A DNA stretch of 64,000 nt. Origin: Terrabacter sp. Root85 (GTDB lineage: Bacteria; Actinomycetota; Actinomycetes; Actinomycetales; Dermatophilaceae). Each line of letters begins with the position of its first letter. Positions within the stretch are counted from its first letter, which is position 1. The stretch lies in the NCBI RefSeq assembly GCF_001429185.1, contig NZ_LMIW01000001.1:1143490-1207489 (forward strand). Reading direction: 5' to 3'. A program made the translations under genes and the position numbers. Shown here one piece after another: positions 42,854 through 52,460 of this stretch. Below the pieces are notes generated by a model, which had not been told where the DNA came from, made no database searches, and saw only the letters and a program-made list of their open reading frames with translations.

Positions 42854-45800
42854 GTGCTCACACGACCATCTCGGCTTGCCACGGCCATCGCCGTGACGAC
42901 CTCAGTCCTCGCGGCGGCCCTCGCCGTTCCCGGGGCCAGTGCCGCTCCGTCAACGGGCGGCGACCCGGCCGGTACCCAGACCATCGCGACCGGGCGAACG
43001 GCGTCGATCCCGACGGCGCCCGTGCCCACCGGGGCCACGGACGTGGGGCTGCACCTGCGCGGTGACCAGGAGCAGTTCCTCGTCCGTCCCGACGGCACGG
43101 CCGAATCCCTGGCCCTGCCGGCGCGAGCAGCCTTGAACGGCTGCGGTTCCATGGCATCCGGCCTGGACGACACGTTCGACGCTGTCCGCTGGCACGACGA
43201 CGTGACGGATGAGCAGGGCAGTCGCCGGCTCGCGCCGGGCAGGACCCTCGTCAGCGGGGCCCCGGCGGGATGGCTGGAGGCGCAGGCCCTGGTCGCCTCG
43301 GACGGCGAGCGGACGGTCGAGCTGCACCGGATCGACGCGCGCACCGGCGACGACGTGCTCATCGCCTCCGTCGTCGACCCGGAGGACCCCACTCAGGCCC
43401 TGACCGTCACGGCGACCTGCCAAGCCGACGGGTGGACGGTGATCGGAAGACACCTCACGCAGGTGCACGTCTTCCGGCTGACCGGCGACGGCAGCTCGCT
43501 CGAGCTGCTCATGTCCTCGCCTGTCAGCTCGCTGGACACGTTCGGTGTCGTGGCGCGGGACGGGGACGCCCTCGTCTACCTGCGCACCGCACGCGACGGC
43601 GACGGCGTCTTCCGGGGCACCGTCTACCGGCGGGACGGCGCCGGTTCGGAGACGGCGCTGGTGCCTGCGCGTTCGGTCCGATCGGCCCTGATGACACCGT
43701 CTCGCACGTTCCTCAGCGTCCGGGGCGAGACGGGCTACCAGTTCCTCTCGATCCCCGTCGGGGGAGCTCCGACGGAGCTCCCCGTCCTGCGCGACGCGAC
43801 GTCGGTGCGGCAGACGGGCGACGTCGTGCTCGCCGCTGTCCCCTCCGGCACTGCCGGCGGCGTCTACCGGCTGGACGGCACCACGGCGTCACGTATCTGG
43901 CAGCCCCCGGCGTCCAGGGTCTGGGCCTACGAGGCGAGCCTCCCGCCGGGGCGGGTCCTGTGGAGCGACAACCTCGACGGCGGTTGGTCCGTGCGCTCGG
44001 CATCCGTGCTCGAACGCTCGCCGCTGGAGATCGGGCCGCCCGGCAGGCTTGCCGCGTCCACCTACCCGAACGTCATGGCTGACGGCCGGCGAACGGCCTT
44101 CCAGGACAAGACGACCTCGAGGATCGCAGTGGACGACGGCGTGATCACACGCTCAGCGGGGCCCAGCTCCTGGCCCGTGGGCATGTCGGGGCACCGAGTC
44201 CTGGACGCGAGTCCCGGCGGTGGCCCGAACCGCTTCTACGACGTGGTGACCGGAACGTGGCGCGACTACGGCGTCGTCGGTGCGCGCACCTTCTGGGGAC
44301 CGTATGCGGCCGTCGACTCAGGAGCCGGCAGCATCCGTCGCGTCGACCTCGGGACGGGACAGACCTCGATCTGGCTGACCCCGGCGATGGTGGGACTGCC
44401 GTCCGGATGGTCGATCACGCCGTTGGCAGTCGGGTCCGAGCTGCTCGTCTACGCGTTCGGCGATGGTGGCCCCTCCACCGGGACGCAGCAGGTCGGGTGG
44501 TACGCGTGGCGCACGGGCGTGCACGGGGTGATCTCGGGCGTCTCCCGCCCCGGTTCACAGTCGACCTTCGACGAGTTCGTCGTCACCACGGCCCTGACCG
44601 ACAGCGGGCCGGCCCGGACGGTCTGGGACACCTCGAGCGGGTCCCCGGTGCTGGCCGTCCCCGGTTGGGAACCCATGCACATCGGCAGCTCCGGCGTCTA
44701 CTGGACCGACGACGTCACCGGCGAGGGCAAGGCAGTGGCGCTGCCGCGCGCTCCTCATGCGCCCAGACACGAGGGCAACCCGATCGCCCCGAGCACTCGC
44801 TACCGCTCGAGCCCGACCCCGTGGCGCGGCGAGTGGGTGTTCACGGAGCCCCTGACCAGCTGCTCGCTCAGGATCAGCACCAGTGCGGGGGCGAGCGTGG
44901 CCACCAAGCCGTGCGCTCCGGCCTACGCCGCGTTGGGTGAAGCCGTGGTCGACTGGGACGGTCGAGACGCGGTCGGCGGGGTCGTCCCGGCGGGCGCCTA
45001 CACGTGGACGGTCCAGGCCGAGGGGGTCGGCGGCCGGGCCGTCGACGTCACGGGCAGTCCCACCATCACGGGTGTCATCTCGGTCCTCGCCGACTCCTAC
45101 GTCCCGCTCCAGCCCGCCAGGATCCTCGACACCCGCACGGGACTCGGCAGCGTCAAGGGCCCGCTCACCGGTGGGCACGAGCTCGCGCTCCAGGTGGCCG
45201 GACGCGGCGGGGTGCCGGCGAACGCGTCGGCCGTCGTCCTCAACGTGACGGCGGTGACCCCCGCGGGACCCGGATTCATGAGCGTGTACCCGTCCGGCAC
45301 GACCCGCACCGCCGCCTCGACCCTCAACTACGCCAAGGGTCAGACGATCGCCAACCAGGTCGTGGCGACGCTCGGTGGCGACGGGAAGGCGCGCATCTAC
45401 TCGCACGCCGACAGCCACGCCGTCGTCGACGTGGCGGGCTACTACCCGCCCGGTCGCAACTACGCCGCCCTCCCTCCGGCACGACTGCTGGACACGCGGG
45501 CGACGAAGGTGCGGCTGCCTGCGGGGGGCAGCGTCGACGTGCAGGTGACCGGTCGCGGCGGTGTGCCGTCAGGTGCCGCGTCGGCCGTGCTCAACGTGAC
45601 CGCGGTGAGTCCGTCGGCGCCCGGCTTCCTGACGGTCTACCCCACGGGCGTGGCCCGGCCGGACGCCTCGAACGTCAACGTGCCCACGGGCGGGGTCGTG
45701 TCGGGCATGACGGTGGCGAAGCTCGGGACCGGTGGGAAGGTCCGCATCTTCTCGCACTCGGCCTCGGACGTCCTCGTGGACGTGGCCGGTTGGCTGCCGT

Positions 45801-46171
45801 CGTCCTCCGACCTCACGGCGCTGACCCCGGCGCGAGTCCTCGACACCCGGACGGGGCTCGGGGCGCCGAAGCGGGCACTGACCGCAGGTCAGGTCGTCGG
45901 GCTCCAGGTCACGGGCCGTGGGGGCGTCCCGGCGACGGGGGTGACCGCCGTCCTGCTCAACCTCACCGTCACGGCCGCCGGGGCTCCCGGGGTGGTGACG
46001 GCCTACCCGAGCGGGTCGAGCCGTCCCCCGACCTCGACCCTGAACTTCGTCGCCGGGCAGACGGTCTCCAACAGTGTCCTGGTCAAGGTCGGAACGGACG
46101 GACGGGTCAACCTCCACACGAGTGCCGGGACGCAGCTGGTCGCCGACGTGCAGGCCTACGTGCGTCGCTGA
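42854..46171 (+). CDS. Large secreted protein: propeller-like region, FlgD-like module and three C-terminal repeats
   Basis: The 1105-aa protein starts at GTG 42854 (GGGGA site 5' of it) with a signal peptide, RLATAIAVTTSVLAAALAVP, ending near ASA. Residues about 40-650 contain repeated strand units of a TolB/propeller type. An FlgD-Ig-like unit follows, with VDWDGRDAVGGVVPAGAYTW. Three tandem repeats of about 115 residues make the C-terminus. Each starts with PARILDTRTGLG or similar, has GRGGVPANASAVVLNVTAV, and ends HAVVDVAGYY-like. These repeats are frequent in actinobacterial exoproteins. There is no catalytic signature. A surface or cell-envelope-binding role is likely. Confidence 0.78.
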   Translation: MLTRPSRLATAIAVTTSVLAAALAVPGASAAPSTGGDPAGTQTIATGRTASIPTAPVPTGATDVGLHLRGDQEQFLVRPDGTAESLALPARAALNGCGSMASGLDDTFDAVRWHDDVTDEQGSRRLAPGRTLVSGAPAGWLEAQALVASDGERTVELHRIDARTGDDVLIASVVDPEDPTQALTVTATCQADGWTVIGRHLTQVHVFRLTGDGSSLELLMSSPVSSLDTFGVVARDGDALVYLRTARDGDGVFRGTVYRRDGAGSETALVPARSVRSALMTPSRTFLSVRGETGYQFLSIPVGGAPTELPVLRDATSVRQTGDVVLAAVPSGTAGGVYRLDGTTASRIWQPPASRVWAYEASLPPGRVLWSDNLDGGWSVRSASVLERSPLEIGPPGRLAASTYPNVMADGRRTAFQDKTTSRIAVDDGVITRSAGPSSWPVGMSGHRVLDASPGGGPNRFYDVVTGTWRDYGVVGARTFWGPYAAVDSGAGSIRRVDLGTGQTSIWLTPAMVGLPSGWSITPLAVGSELLVYAFGDGGPSTGTQQVGWYAWRTGVHGVISGVSRPGSQSTFDEFVVTTALTDSGPARTVWDTSSGSPVLAVPGWEPMHIGSSGVYWTDDVTGEGKAVALPRAPHAPRHEGNPIAPSTRYRSSPTPWRGEWVFTEPLTSCSLRISTSAGASVATKPCAPAYAALGEAVVDWDGRDAVGGVVPAGAYTWTVQAEGVGGRAVDVTGSPTITGVISVLADSYVPLQPARILDTRTGLGSVKGPLTGGHELALQVAGRGGVPANASAVVLNVTAVTPAGPGFMSVYPSGTTRTAASTLNYAKGQTIANQVVATLGGDGKARIYSHADSHAVVDVAGYYPPGRNYAALPPARLLDTRATKVRLPAGGSVDVQVTGRGGVPSGAASAVLNVTAVSPSAPGFLTVYPTGVARPDASNVNVPTGGVVSGMTVAKLGTGGKVRIFSHSASDVLVDVAGWLPSSSDLTALTPARVLDTRTGLGAPKRALTAGQVVGLQVTGRGGVPATGVTAVLLNLTVTAAGAPGVVTAYPSGSSRPPTSTLNFVAGQTVSNSVLVKVGTDGRVNLHTSAGTQLVADVQAYVRR

Positions 46172-46178
46172 CGTGGGA

Positions 46179-46231
46179 GGCCCGGTTCGAGGTGTTCGCG
46201 TTCCCACGCGTGGAACGCCTCGAACCGGGCC
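46179..46231. terminator. Long bidirectional hairpin terminator, copy 2
   Basis: GGCCCGGTTCGAGG (46179-46192) pairs with CCTCGAACCGGGCC (46218-46231), and TTCCCACGCGTGGAA adds an inner dyad. It lies between convergent genes and is followed by CGACCCGGCGG. It is nearly the same sequence as 40119-40177. Confidence 0.85.
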
Positions 46232-46245
46232 CGACCCGGCGGCGG

Positions 46246-49200
46246 TTAGCTCGCCGTCGCCGTCCAGCGCTGGGTCGCCGCACCGGTGTCGGTCACCTGG
46301 ACGACCTTGCCGGAGCCGTCGACCGCGAGCGACAGTCCGCTGTGCTTGGCCGTCAGCTTCAGCTGCGTGCCCGACCGCGTGACGTTCCACTGCTGGTTCG
46401 TCGTCCCGGTGCAGGTGTACTGCCCGACGAGGGCGCCGGACGTCTGCGAGCTCGAGAAGACGTCCATGCACTGCCCGCTCTGCGCGTTCTTCACCTGGTA
46501 CGCGCCCGAGTCCTGCAGCGTCACGACCCACTTCTGCGAGGCCGACGACGACACCGCCGCGGTGCCGAGCTGGGCCGAGTCGGCCCCCGGCGCCTCGAGG
46601 GCGAGCCCCGACCCGACGTTGCCGAGCGAGTACTGCCCGTCGGCGATCGGCGGCGGCACGACGTCCTCGGTGCCCACGGTCATCGCGAAGACGTGCACCG
46701 CCGAGTTGGCCGGCAGCGTCACCGCGGTGACCTCCTTGGCCGGGTCGAGCCGCACCGTCTTCGTGTAGAGCCGGTACGCGACGGTCGGGTATGCCGATCC
46801 GGTCGGCGTGTTCTTGCCCATCGTCGTGACGGCCGTCTTGGCGCCGTAGGTGTCGGTCGCGAGGCAGCACCAGTTCGGGAAGCCGACGGTCACCGCGGCC
46901 GACGAGCCGTCCGTGTAGTGCACGGTCGCCGCACCACCCGCCGAGCCACTCGTCCCCGTCCCGAGGAACGCCAGGGCGTTGCCCCGCCCCGAGACCTGGA
47001 TCGTCTCGCCGGCCGACGCGACGTTGTCCTTCGTCCCCGGCTGCGACGACGGCCAGGTGAAGTCGAAGCCGTTTGCGGGAACCTTCGCCCCGGGCGAGAC
47101 GCCCTGCGCCGCAAGCCGTTCGGCGATGAAGCTCGAGCCGCCGCCGTCGATGTCACCGGCGGCCGGCGACGCCTGTGCCGTGACGCCGACGTTGCTGAAG
47201 GCGCTCGCGAGCGACGGGAACGCCAGCCGCGTCTTCGTGGTGTCCGTGACGGTCCGTGAGACGTCCCGCACGGTGTATGCCGCCGAGGCCGTCACGGCAT
47301 ACGACCCGGGTGTAGCTCCTGCCGGGGGTGTCACGCTGAAGCGGGCGGTGAACGTGCCACCGTCCTTGAGGTCCGTGGCCGTCGTCGGCCGGGAGGCCAC
47401 CGACGTCCAGCCGGACGGGACGCCGACCGACGCCGACGTCACCTGGACCGGCTTGCCCGTCGCGTTCGTGAACGTCGCCGAGACCTCGCGGCCCTCCCCG
47501 GGCACCGAGATGACCGGGGCCGTGACGTCGAGGGTCGCGTTCAGCTCACCCGGCTGGGCGCCCCCGACCGCGCCGGCACCGGTGATCCGCACCGAGTGCG
47601 AGGTGCCCGTCGACACCGACGCCGTCTTGACGTGGATGACGCCCGTGGCGGCGTCGTAGAACCACCCGGAGGCAGTGGCGTCGAGCGCCGACGTCGAGGC
47701 CACGCCACCGACCTCCACCCCGTCGACGGCAATTGCCGAGGGCGCGGTGTTCGTGTGCACGGCCAGGCCGTAGCCACGCGAGGCAGGCTTGCCGGCGTAC
47801 GAGCCGTGCACCGACCCGAGGGTCACCGTCACCGGACCCTTGCCGGTCGCAGGCGCCGCGACGTCGAAGCGCTGGGACGCGCTCGCGCCGGACTTCCACG
47901 CCTGCGAGCGGCCGTCGTCCTCGTAGTTCGTGAAGGTCGACGTGCCCGACGGATAGACGTCGAGGTCGAGGCGGCCCGAGTCCTTGCCGGCCTTCCAGTC
48001 GAGCGTGCCCTCGGGGAACATCGGCACGACGGCGCCGGCGCGGACGAAGAGCGGCAGCCGGTCGAGCGGCGCCTTGTAGCCGTTCACCGTCTGCCCGCCG
48101 GAGTAGAGCCGGCCCGTCCAGTAGTCGACCCACGTCCCCTCGGGCAGGTAGATGCCGTCGCGCACGGAGGTGTCGGAGTAGACCGGTGCGAGGAGGAAGT
48201 CGTCACCGGCGAGGAACTCGTACTTCGCCGCGTCGCCCCACGTCGCTGGGTCCTTCGGGTAGTTGGCGTAGAGCGGACGCGTCGGCCCCAGACCGGTGCG
48301 GGACCCGTTCACCGTGTGCGTGTAGAGGTAGGGCAGCAGCCGCTCGTGCAGCTCGAGGTAGCTCCGGTTGATCGAGGTGTACGGCTCGCCGTAGCGGTAC
48401 GGCTGCTTGTCCTTGGCCGCCCACCCGCTCATCGCGTACGTCATCGGGAGGAACATCTTCCACTGGAGGTCACGCGTGTACGTGTCCGCGCTGCCCCCGA
48501 AGATGCCGTCGATGTCACCCGTCGTCACGTGCTGCCCCGACAGGGTCGAGCCGGCATACGTCGGGATCTGCCACTTGATGTAGTCCCACGAGCCCGACTG
48601 GTCGCCGCTCCACATCGCGCCGCAGCGCTGCGTGCCTGCCCACCCCTCGATGGTCAGGACGGTCGCGCGGTCGGTGCTGCCCGACTCGATCCCGTCGCGG
48701 GCCTTCTCGCACGCGTCGAGCGCGAAGCGGTAGCCCGGCCCGACCCACGCCACGTCGGTCTTGCGCACGCGCACGCCGCTCGCGACCTCGTACGGCTGGT
48801 TCGTCAGGTCCGACTGCGTCCACAGCCCGAGCTCGGAGCCGTGGTCGACGAGCATCTCGTGCGTCTCGGGGAGGTCCTCGTAGCCGCAGCCGTAGCCGTC
48901 GTTGACGAGCGTCCACCCGAGCGGCATGCGGTTGGCCGCGTAGCCGTCGGCGATCGCGGTCGTGTCGCGCAGCGTCTCGCGCTCACCGCGGTTGGCGTTG
49001 TGCAGGTAGCAGTCGGCGTCGCCGACCTCGAGCGCGTACATCGGCAGCATGAGCGGGCGTCCGGTCAGCTCGGTGTAGCCGTCGAGCACCTGCCGCGTGT
49101 CGCCGACGAAGTAGTACGCGTCGAAGCGCTGCTCCTGGTGCGTCGTGCGCACCGGAGCGTGGAAGTCGTAGGTGCCGGGCGCGAAGGTGTTGCGCAGCAC

Positions 49201-49851
49201 GCCGTAGCCCGCGCCGGAGAGGTAGAAGGGCGCCGCGTTGGGATTGCCGCCGTCGTCCCAGTTGTCGTCGCGGCTGATCGTGATCGAGGTGTCCCGGTGG
49301 CTGAAGCGGCCGTTCTGCATGCCGCCGCCGAAGAACTGCTCCTGAGCTCCCCGGGCGAGGGTCTGCGTCATGCCGCTCGCGTTCCACGCCAGTGGCGCCG
49401 TCTCACGCATCAGCTCGGCGCCGCTCGCGTCCTGCAGCCGGAGGGTGATCGGGGACTTCGTGACCGTGAGCCGCGCCTTGGCCGTCGAGATGACGTATGC
49501 CGTGCCGGTGTCCGTCACGCTGGACCCGCCGCCGGCGTAGTCCCGCTTGACGACGATGTCGGCGTCCGGAGCGGACGGATCGGCCGGGTCCGCCGACGCG
49601 GGGTCGGTGAAGGTGCCGTCGGGCGCGACCTGGACGCGCAGCAGGTCCGTGTCGTCGACCTCGACGCGCAGCTTCGCCACGCCCGAGCCGAACGTGTAGG
49701 TGTCGCCGCTGCGGCTGTAGGCCGTGACGTCACCGAGGTGCGCATCGGCGGCCTGTGCCGGGCCGGAGACCAGCACCAGGCCCGAGAGGGCGACGGCGGC
49801 GCCCGCGAAGGCCACCACCCCTCTCCGCGCTGTGTGTTTGAAACTGCTCAT
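46246..49851 (-). CDS. Secreted GH31 glycoside hydrolase with NEW3-like and ricin-type lectin domains
   Basis: Retaining alpha-glycosidase family. The 1201-aa protein starts at ATG 49851 after AAAGGA, with a signal peptide ending PAQAA near residue 35. The GH31 core spans about 100-620. The nucleophile region is VRVRKTDVAWVGPGY and the acid/base region is AMWSGDQSGSWDYIKWQIP. FFGGGMQNGRFSHR near 165-180 is a GH31 landmark. A proximal beta domain follows. Then come a NEW3-type Ig domain (SVGVPSGWTSVASRP), an NPCBM-like region and a C-terminal ricin B domain with SQKWVV and NQQWNV (QxW-like). The substrate could be alpha-glucan or an alpha-linked amino sugar; it is not decidable here. Confidence 0.85.
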   Translation of the reverse strand: MSSFKHTARRGVVAFAGAAVALSGLVLVSGPAQAADAHLGDVTAYSRSGDTYTFGSGVAKLRVEVDDTDLLRVQVAPDGTFTDPASADPADPSAPDADIVVKRDYAGGGSSVTDTGTAYVISTAKARLTVTKSPITLRLQDASGAELMRETAPLAWNASGMTQTLARGAQEQFFGGGMQNGRFSHRDTSITISRDDNWDDGGNPNAAPFYLSGAGYGVLRNTFAPGTYDFHAPVRTTHQEQRFDAYYFVGDTRQVLDGYTELTGRPLMLPMYALEVGDADCYLHNANRGERETLRDTTAIADGYAANRMPLGWTLVNDGYGCGYEDLPETHEMLVDHGSELGLWTQSDLTNQPYEVASGVRVRKTDVAWVGPGYRFALDACEKARDGIESGSTDRATVLTIEGWAGTQRCGAMWSGDQSGSWDYIKWQIPTYAGSTLSGQHVTTGDIDGIFGGSADTYTRDLQWKMFLPMTYAMSGWAAKDKQPYRYGEPYTSINRSYLELHERLLPYLYTHTVNGSRTGLGPTRPLYANYPKDPATWGDAAKYEFLAGDDFLLAPVYSDTSVRDGIYLPEGTWVDYWTGRLYSGGQTVNGYKAPLDRLPLFVRAGAVVPMFPEGTLDWKAGKDSGRLDLDVYPSGTSTFTNYEDDGRSQAWKSGASASQRFDVAAPATGKGPVTVTLGSVHGSYAGKPASRGYGLAVHTNTAPSAIAVDGVEVGGVASTSALDATASGWFYDAATGVIHVKTASVSTGTSHSVRITGAGAVGGAQPGELNATLDVTAPVISVPGEGREVSATFTNATGKPVQVTSASVGVPSGWTSVASRPTTATDLKDGGTFTARFSVTPPAGATPGSYAVTASAAYTVRDVSRTVTDTTKTRLAFPSLASAFSNVGVTAQASPAAGDIDGGGSSFIAERLAAQGVSPGAKVPANGFDFTWPSSQPGTKDNVASAGETIQVSGRGNALAFLGTGTSGSAGGAATVHYTDGSSAAVTVGFPNWCCLATDTYGAKTAVTTMGKNTPTGSAYPTVAYRLYTKTVRLDPAKEVTAVTLPANSAVHVFAMTVGTEDVVPPPIADGQYSLGNVGSGLALEAPGADSAQLGTAAVSSSASQKWVVTLQDSGAYQVKNAQSGQCMDVFSSSQTSGALVGQYTCTGTTNQQWNVTRSGTQLKLTAKHSGLSLAVDGSGKVVQVTDTGAATQRWTATAS

Positions 49852-50169
49852 TCAAGCATCCTTTCGCTCACATTCAGTCACCCTCTGTGGGTAGGACCGT
49901 AGAGGTGGGCGAAAAGGGGCGTCAAGAGTTCGGGGCAAATCAGACAGTCCTGGACGATCTCCGTCCTGCTCGAGAGCCCACAGCGAATCCACGGGATCTT
50001 CCTCTGGCGCAACCCCGGCTCTGGTGCCATGCTCGGTGGTGCAGCAAGTCTCCGAGTCCCTTCAGGGACACCGGAGCTCGTGGGTGTGATGCGTGGAAGG
50101 AACCGAACTGACGCGCTTGATGTGATGCAATCTTCATCGAGCCCCTCGCGCAACCAGCCGGACAGGGTC

Positions 50170-50325
50170 TAGACTGGTGGTAGCGAAGGGTTGGGCCCGC
50201 ACGAACCGCGCCCAGCCCTTCTGCATGTGCTGGCTCGCTCTGTCCCCCTGTCGGAGCGAGCCAGCTCAAGCAGAGAAGGACCCGGATGCCCACGGCATCC
50301 GGGTCCTTCTCTGTGTGCCTCCGGT
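50170..50325 (+). ncRNA. Candidate structured RNA with three tandem hairpins
   Basis: The 512-bp gap 49852-50363 holds no gene. Its right part has three strong hairpins in a row. HP1 is GAAGGGTTGGGC/GCCCAGCCCTTC (50185-50221). HP2 is GCTGGCTCGCTC/GAGCGAGCCAGC with a C-rich loop TGTCCCCCTGTCG (50229-50265). HP3 is a perfect 19-bp stem with a CAC loop (50272-50312). A possible -10 TAGACT lies at 50171-50176. HP3 may be a terminator for the leftward gene or the RNA end. The C-rich loop recalls the actinobacterial 6C RNA family, but the match is untested and the run is only five C. Confidence 0.45.
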
Positions 50326-50363
50326 CCGGCGCCGGGCCCCGAGGGGACCGGCACCGGAGGGTG

Positions 50364-51536
50364 TCACTTCGTGCTGTCGCCGTTCTCCTGCGCGAGCTTG
50401 GCCTTGGCCGAGCCACGCGGGGACGACTTCGTCGAGGCGCCGTTGATCGTGCCGCCCTCGACCGCATCGGACGTGATCGCGTCGGAGTCGGGCGCGGCGT
50501 CGACCGCGGTGACCTCACCCTCGGCGGTCGCGGGTGCACCCGCGAGCTCGTCCACCGCGTCGGTCGTCGCGTCGGTCGCGTCGTCGACGGCCTCGCCCGA
50601 GCGGTCCTTCGCGTCGGCGATGGCGGCCTGGCCCTTGGCCGCGAGGTCGCCGGCCTTGTCCTTGGCGGCGTCGGCGAGCTCGGAGCCCTTCTCCTTGGCC
50701 TTGCTCGCGGCGTCGGTGACGGCGTCCTTGGCGTGGCCGACCTGCTCGGCCGCCTTGTCCTTGAGCGTCGCCGCGTCGGAGGCCAGGGCCGAGGTCGTCG
50801 AGCCACCGCCACCGGCGCCGGCGCGCGTGTCGAGCGGCGTGGCCCACGGGTCGTCGGCCTGCTTCTGCTTGCGGAAGGCTGCGACCGCCGCGACAGCGGC
50901 GGCGGTCAGGCCGATGGCGATGAGCCACTTGCCCTTGCCGCCACGCTTCTTGGCGACCGCGTCACCCTTGAGCACCGAATAGGCGTCCTGGGCACGGTGG
51001 CCGCCGACGGCAGCCGACTCCCTGGCCTGGACGGCTGCCTGCTCGAGGTGCGGCTGGGCCGCCTCGCGAGCCTGCTCGGCGCCGGCCGCGAGGGCGGCTG
51101 CGGCGGTCGCGATGGCCGCGCCGACCTTGGGCAGCACCGTGTCGACGAGCGTCGACTGGGCGGCCTCCACCTTCGGCTTGGCGCGGTCGGCCGCCTCGTG
51201 GAGCGCGTCGCCCGCGGCGTCCTTGGCCGTGGCCGCAGCGTCGTAGAAGCGCTCACGGGCCGTGTCGGCTGCGTCCTGGAGCGCAGGCGTCGCCGCCTCC
51301 TTGGCCGCCACGAGCCGCTCACGCGCTGCGCCGGCGGCATCCTGGACAGCCGGCGTCGCGGCGTCCTTCGCGGCATACGCGCGATCCTTGGCGGCTGCGG
51401 CGGCATCGCTCGCGGTGTCAGCGGCGCTGTCTTTCAGCGTGCCGATCCGGTCACCTGCCGCCGAGCCGAGATCGGCTGCTGCGGAGCGTGCCTGGTCAAC
51501 TGCAGCCTCAGTGCGGGACTGCTTGGTTCGGAACAT
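50364..51536 (-). CDS. Ala-rich helical repeat protein (LEA/apolipoprotein-like) with one TM helix
   Basis: A 390-aa low-complexity protein. ATG 51536 follows a perfect AGGAGG site. Residues 1-165 and 255-330 consist of 11-residue-like amphipathic helical repeats (AKDAATPAVQDAAGAARERL; SKAKEKGSELADAAKDKAGD), as in LEA and apolipoprotein-like proteins. One transmembrane helix, WLIAIGLTAAAVAAVAAFRK, lies near 200-219. The tail is acidic and Ser/Asp-rich. It could be a stress or envelope scaffold protein. No enzymatic motif is present. Similar composition to the next leftward gene suggests functional kinship. Confidence 0.7.
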   Translation of the reverse strand: MFRTKQSRTEAAVDQARSAAADLGSAAGDRIGTLKDSAADTASDAAAAAKDRAYAAKDAATPAVQDAAGAARERLVAAKEAATPALQDAADTARERFYDAAATAKDAAGDALHEAADRAKPKVEAAQSTLVDTVLPKVGAAIATAAAALAAGAEQAREAAQPHLEQAAVQARESAAVGGHRAQDAYSVLKGDAVAKKRGGKGKWLIAIGLTAAAVAAVAAFRKQKQADDPWATPLDTRAGAGGGGSTTSALASDAATLKDKAAEQVGHAKDAVTDAASKAKEKGSELADAAKDKAGDLAAKGQAAIADAKDRSGEAVDDATDATTDAVDELAGAPATAEGEVTAVDAAPDSDAITSDAVEGGTINGASTKSSPRGSAKAKLAQENGDSTK

Positions 51537-51660
51537 ACGTCCTCCTAAGTCCACTCGTCCTTACCCATCCTGCCAACTTCGGCCACTCACCGCACGGTTG
51601 CCTCCGTGCGTGGACGGCATCGTCACCGATCCCGATCGCGGATGCCGTCACGCGCTCCGT

Positions 51661-52287
51661 TCAGCTCGTGGTGTCGTGCGGCGGTCGCGGCACGTGCGGG
51701 GCGGCGTCGGCGTCCTCGGGAGCCGGGGCGCCCGGGTGCGCGGCCGGAGCCGTCGGCGGGTGGTCGAGACCGAGGACGGTGTCCTCGAGGGTCGTGTCGG
51801 TGAGCGCCTCGCGGGTCGGGACCGGCACGTCGCCGGCGGCGGCGTCGAAGCCGCGCTCGTCGACCGGCGTCGGACGGTCGATCGGGGCCGGGGCCTCGAG
51901 CGGGCTGGCCGACACCGGGGCCGGGGCGTCGGGGTCGACCGGGAAGGGCTCGCCGCCCGTCACGTCCGTGGCTCCCGCCGCTGCGGCAGCGCCCGTGGCG
52001 GTCGACGGTCCCGAGGTGTGACCCTCGGCGACCTTGTCGACGCCGCGGCCGACGTGCTCCTTGACCTTGGCCACCTTGTCGGCGTACTTGCCCTCGGTCT
52101 TCTCGTCGATCTTCGTCGTGGCCGTCTCGACGTAGCCGTCGATCTTCTCGCGGTTCTGCGCGGTGTAGTCACCCGCCTTCTCACGCGCCTGCTTCGCCGC
52201 CTGCTTGGCGGCGTCCTGCAGCTGCTTGGCCTTGGTCTCGAGGTCGAGCTCCTCGGCCTTCTTCTTCAGCTTGTCCATGAACGACAT
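51661..52287 (-). CDS. Rv0909-like antitoxin-annotated small helical protein with disordered tail
   Basis: 208 aa from ATG 52287 (GGAG site). The N-terminal 95 residues (FMDKLKKKAEELDLETKAKQ; YVETATTKIDEKTEGKYADK VAKV) match the Rv0909-type family labelled antitoxin in mycobacteria. The remaining 110 residues are Pro/Ala/Asp-rich and probably disordered. No toxin gene accompanies it, so a toxin-antitoxin role is not supported. A general stress protein is as likely. Confidence 0.68.
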   Translation of the reverse strand: MSFMDKLKKKAEELDLETKAKQLQDAAKQAAKQAREKAGDYTAQNREKIDGYVETATTKIDEKTEGKYADKVAKVKEHVGRGVDKVAEGHTSGPSTATGAAAAAGATDVTGGEPFPVDPDAPAPVSASPLEAPAPIDRPTPVDERGFDAAAGDVPVPTREALTDTTLEDTVLGLDHPPTAPAAHPGAPAPEDADAAPHVPRPPHDTTS

Positions 52288-52460
52288 CGGCACTCCGTCC
52301 TGCGCCGGCTCCGGGCCGGCTGTCATCGGGTCGCGTCCTCGACTGCTGTGAGGATGATCCTTCTCCTAGGCCAACGGTGGGTCCACCCCCAGCGTTCCGC
52401 CACCCCTGCCGCATACCCGCCCGGACGGCATACGTGCTCGGTCGTGCGAGGATTGGGCCC

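Noticed and set aside
47596..49902. A 768-codon rightward frame antisense to the GH31 gene
   Set aside because: The GH31 frame has a signal peptide and family motifs; the opposite frame has none.
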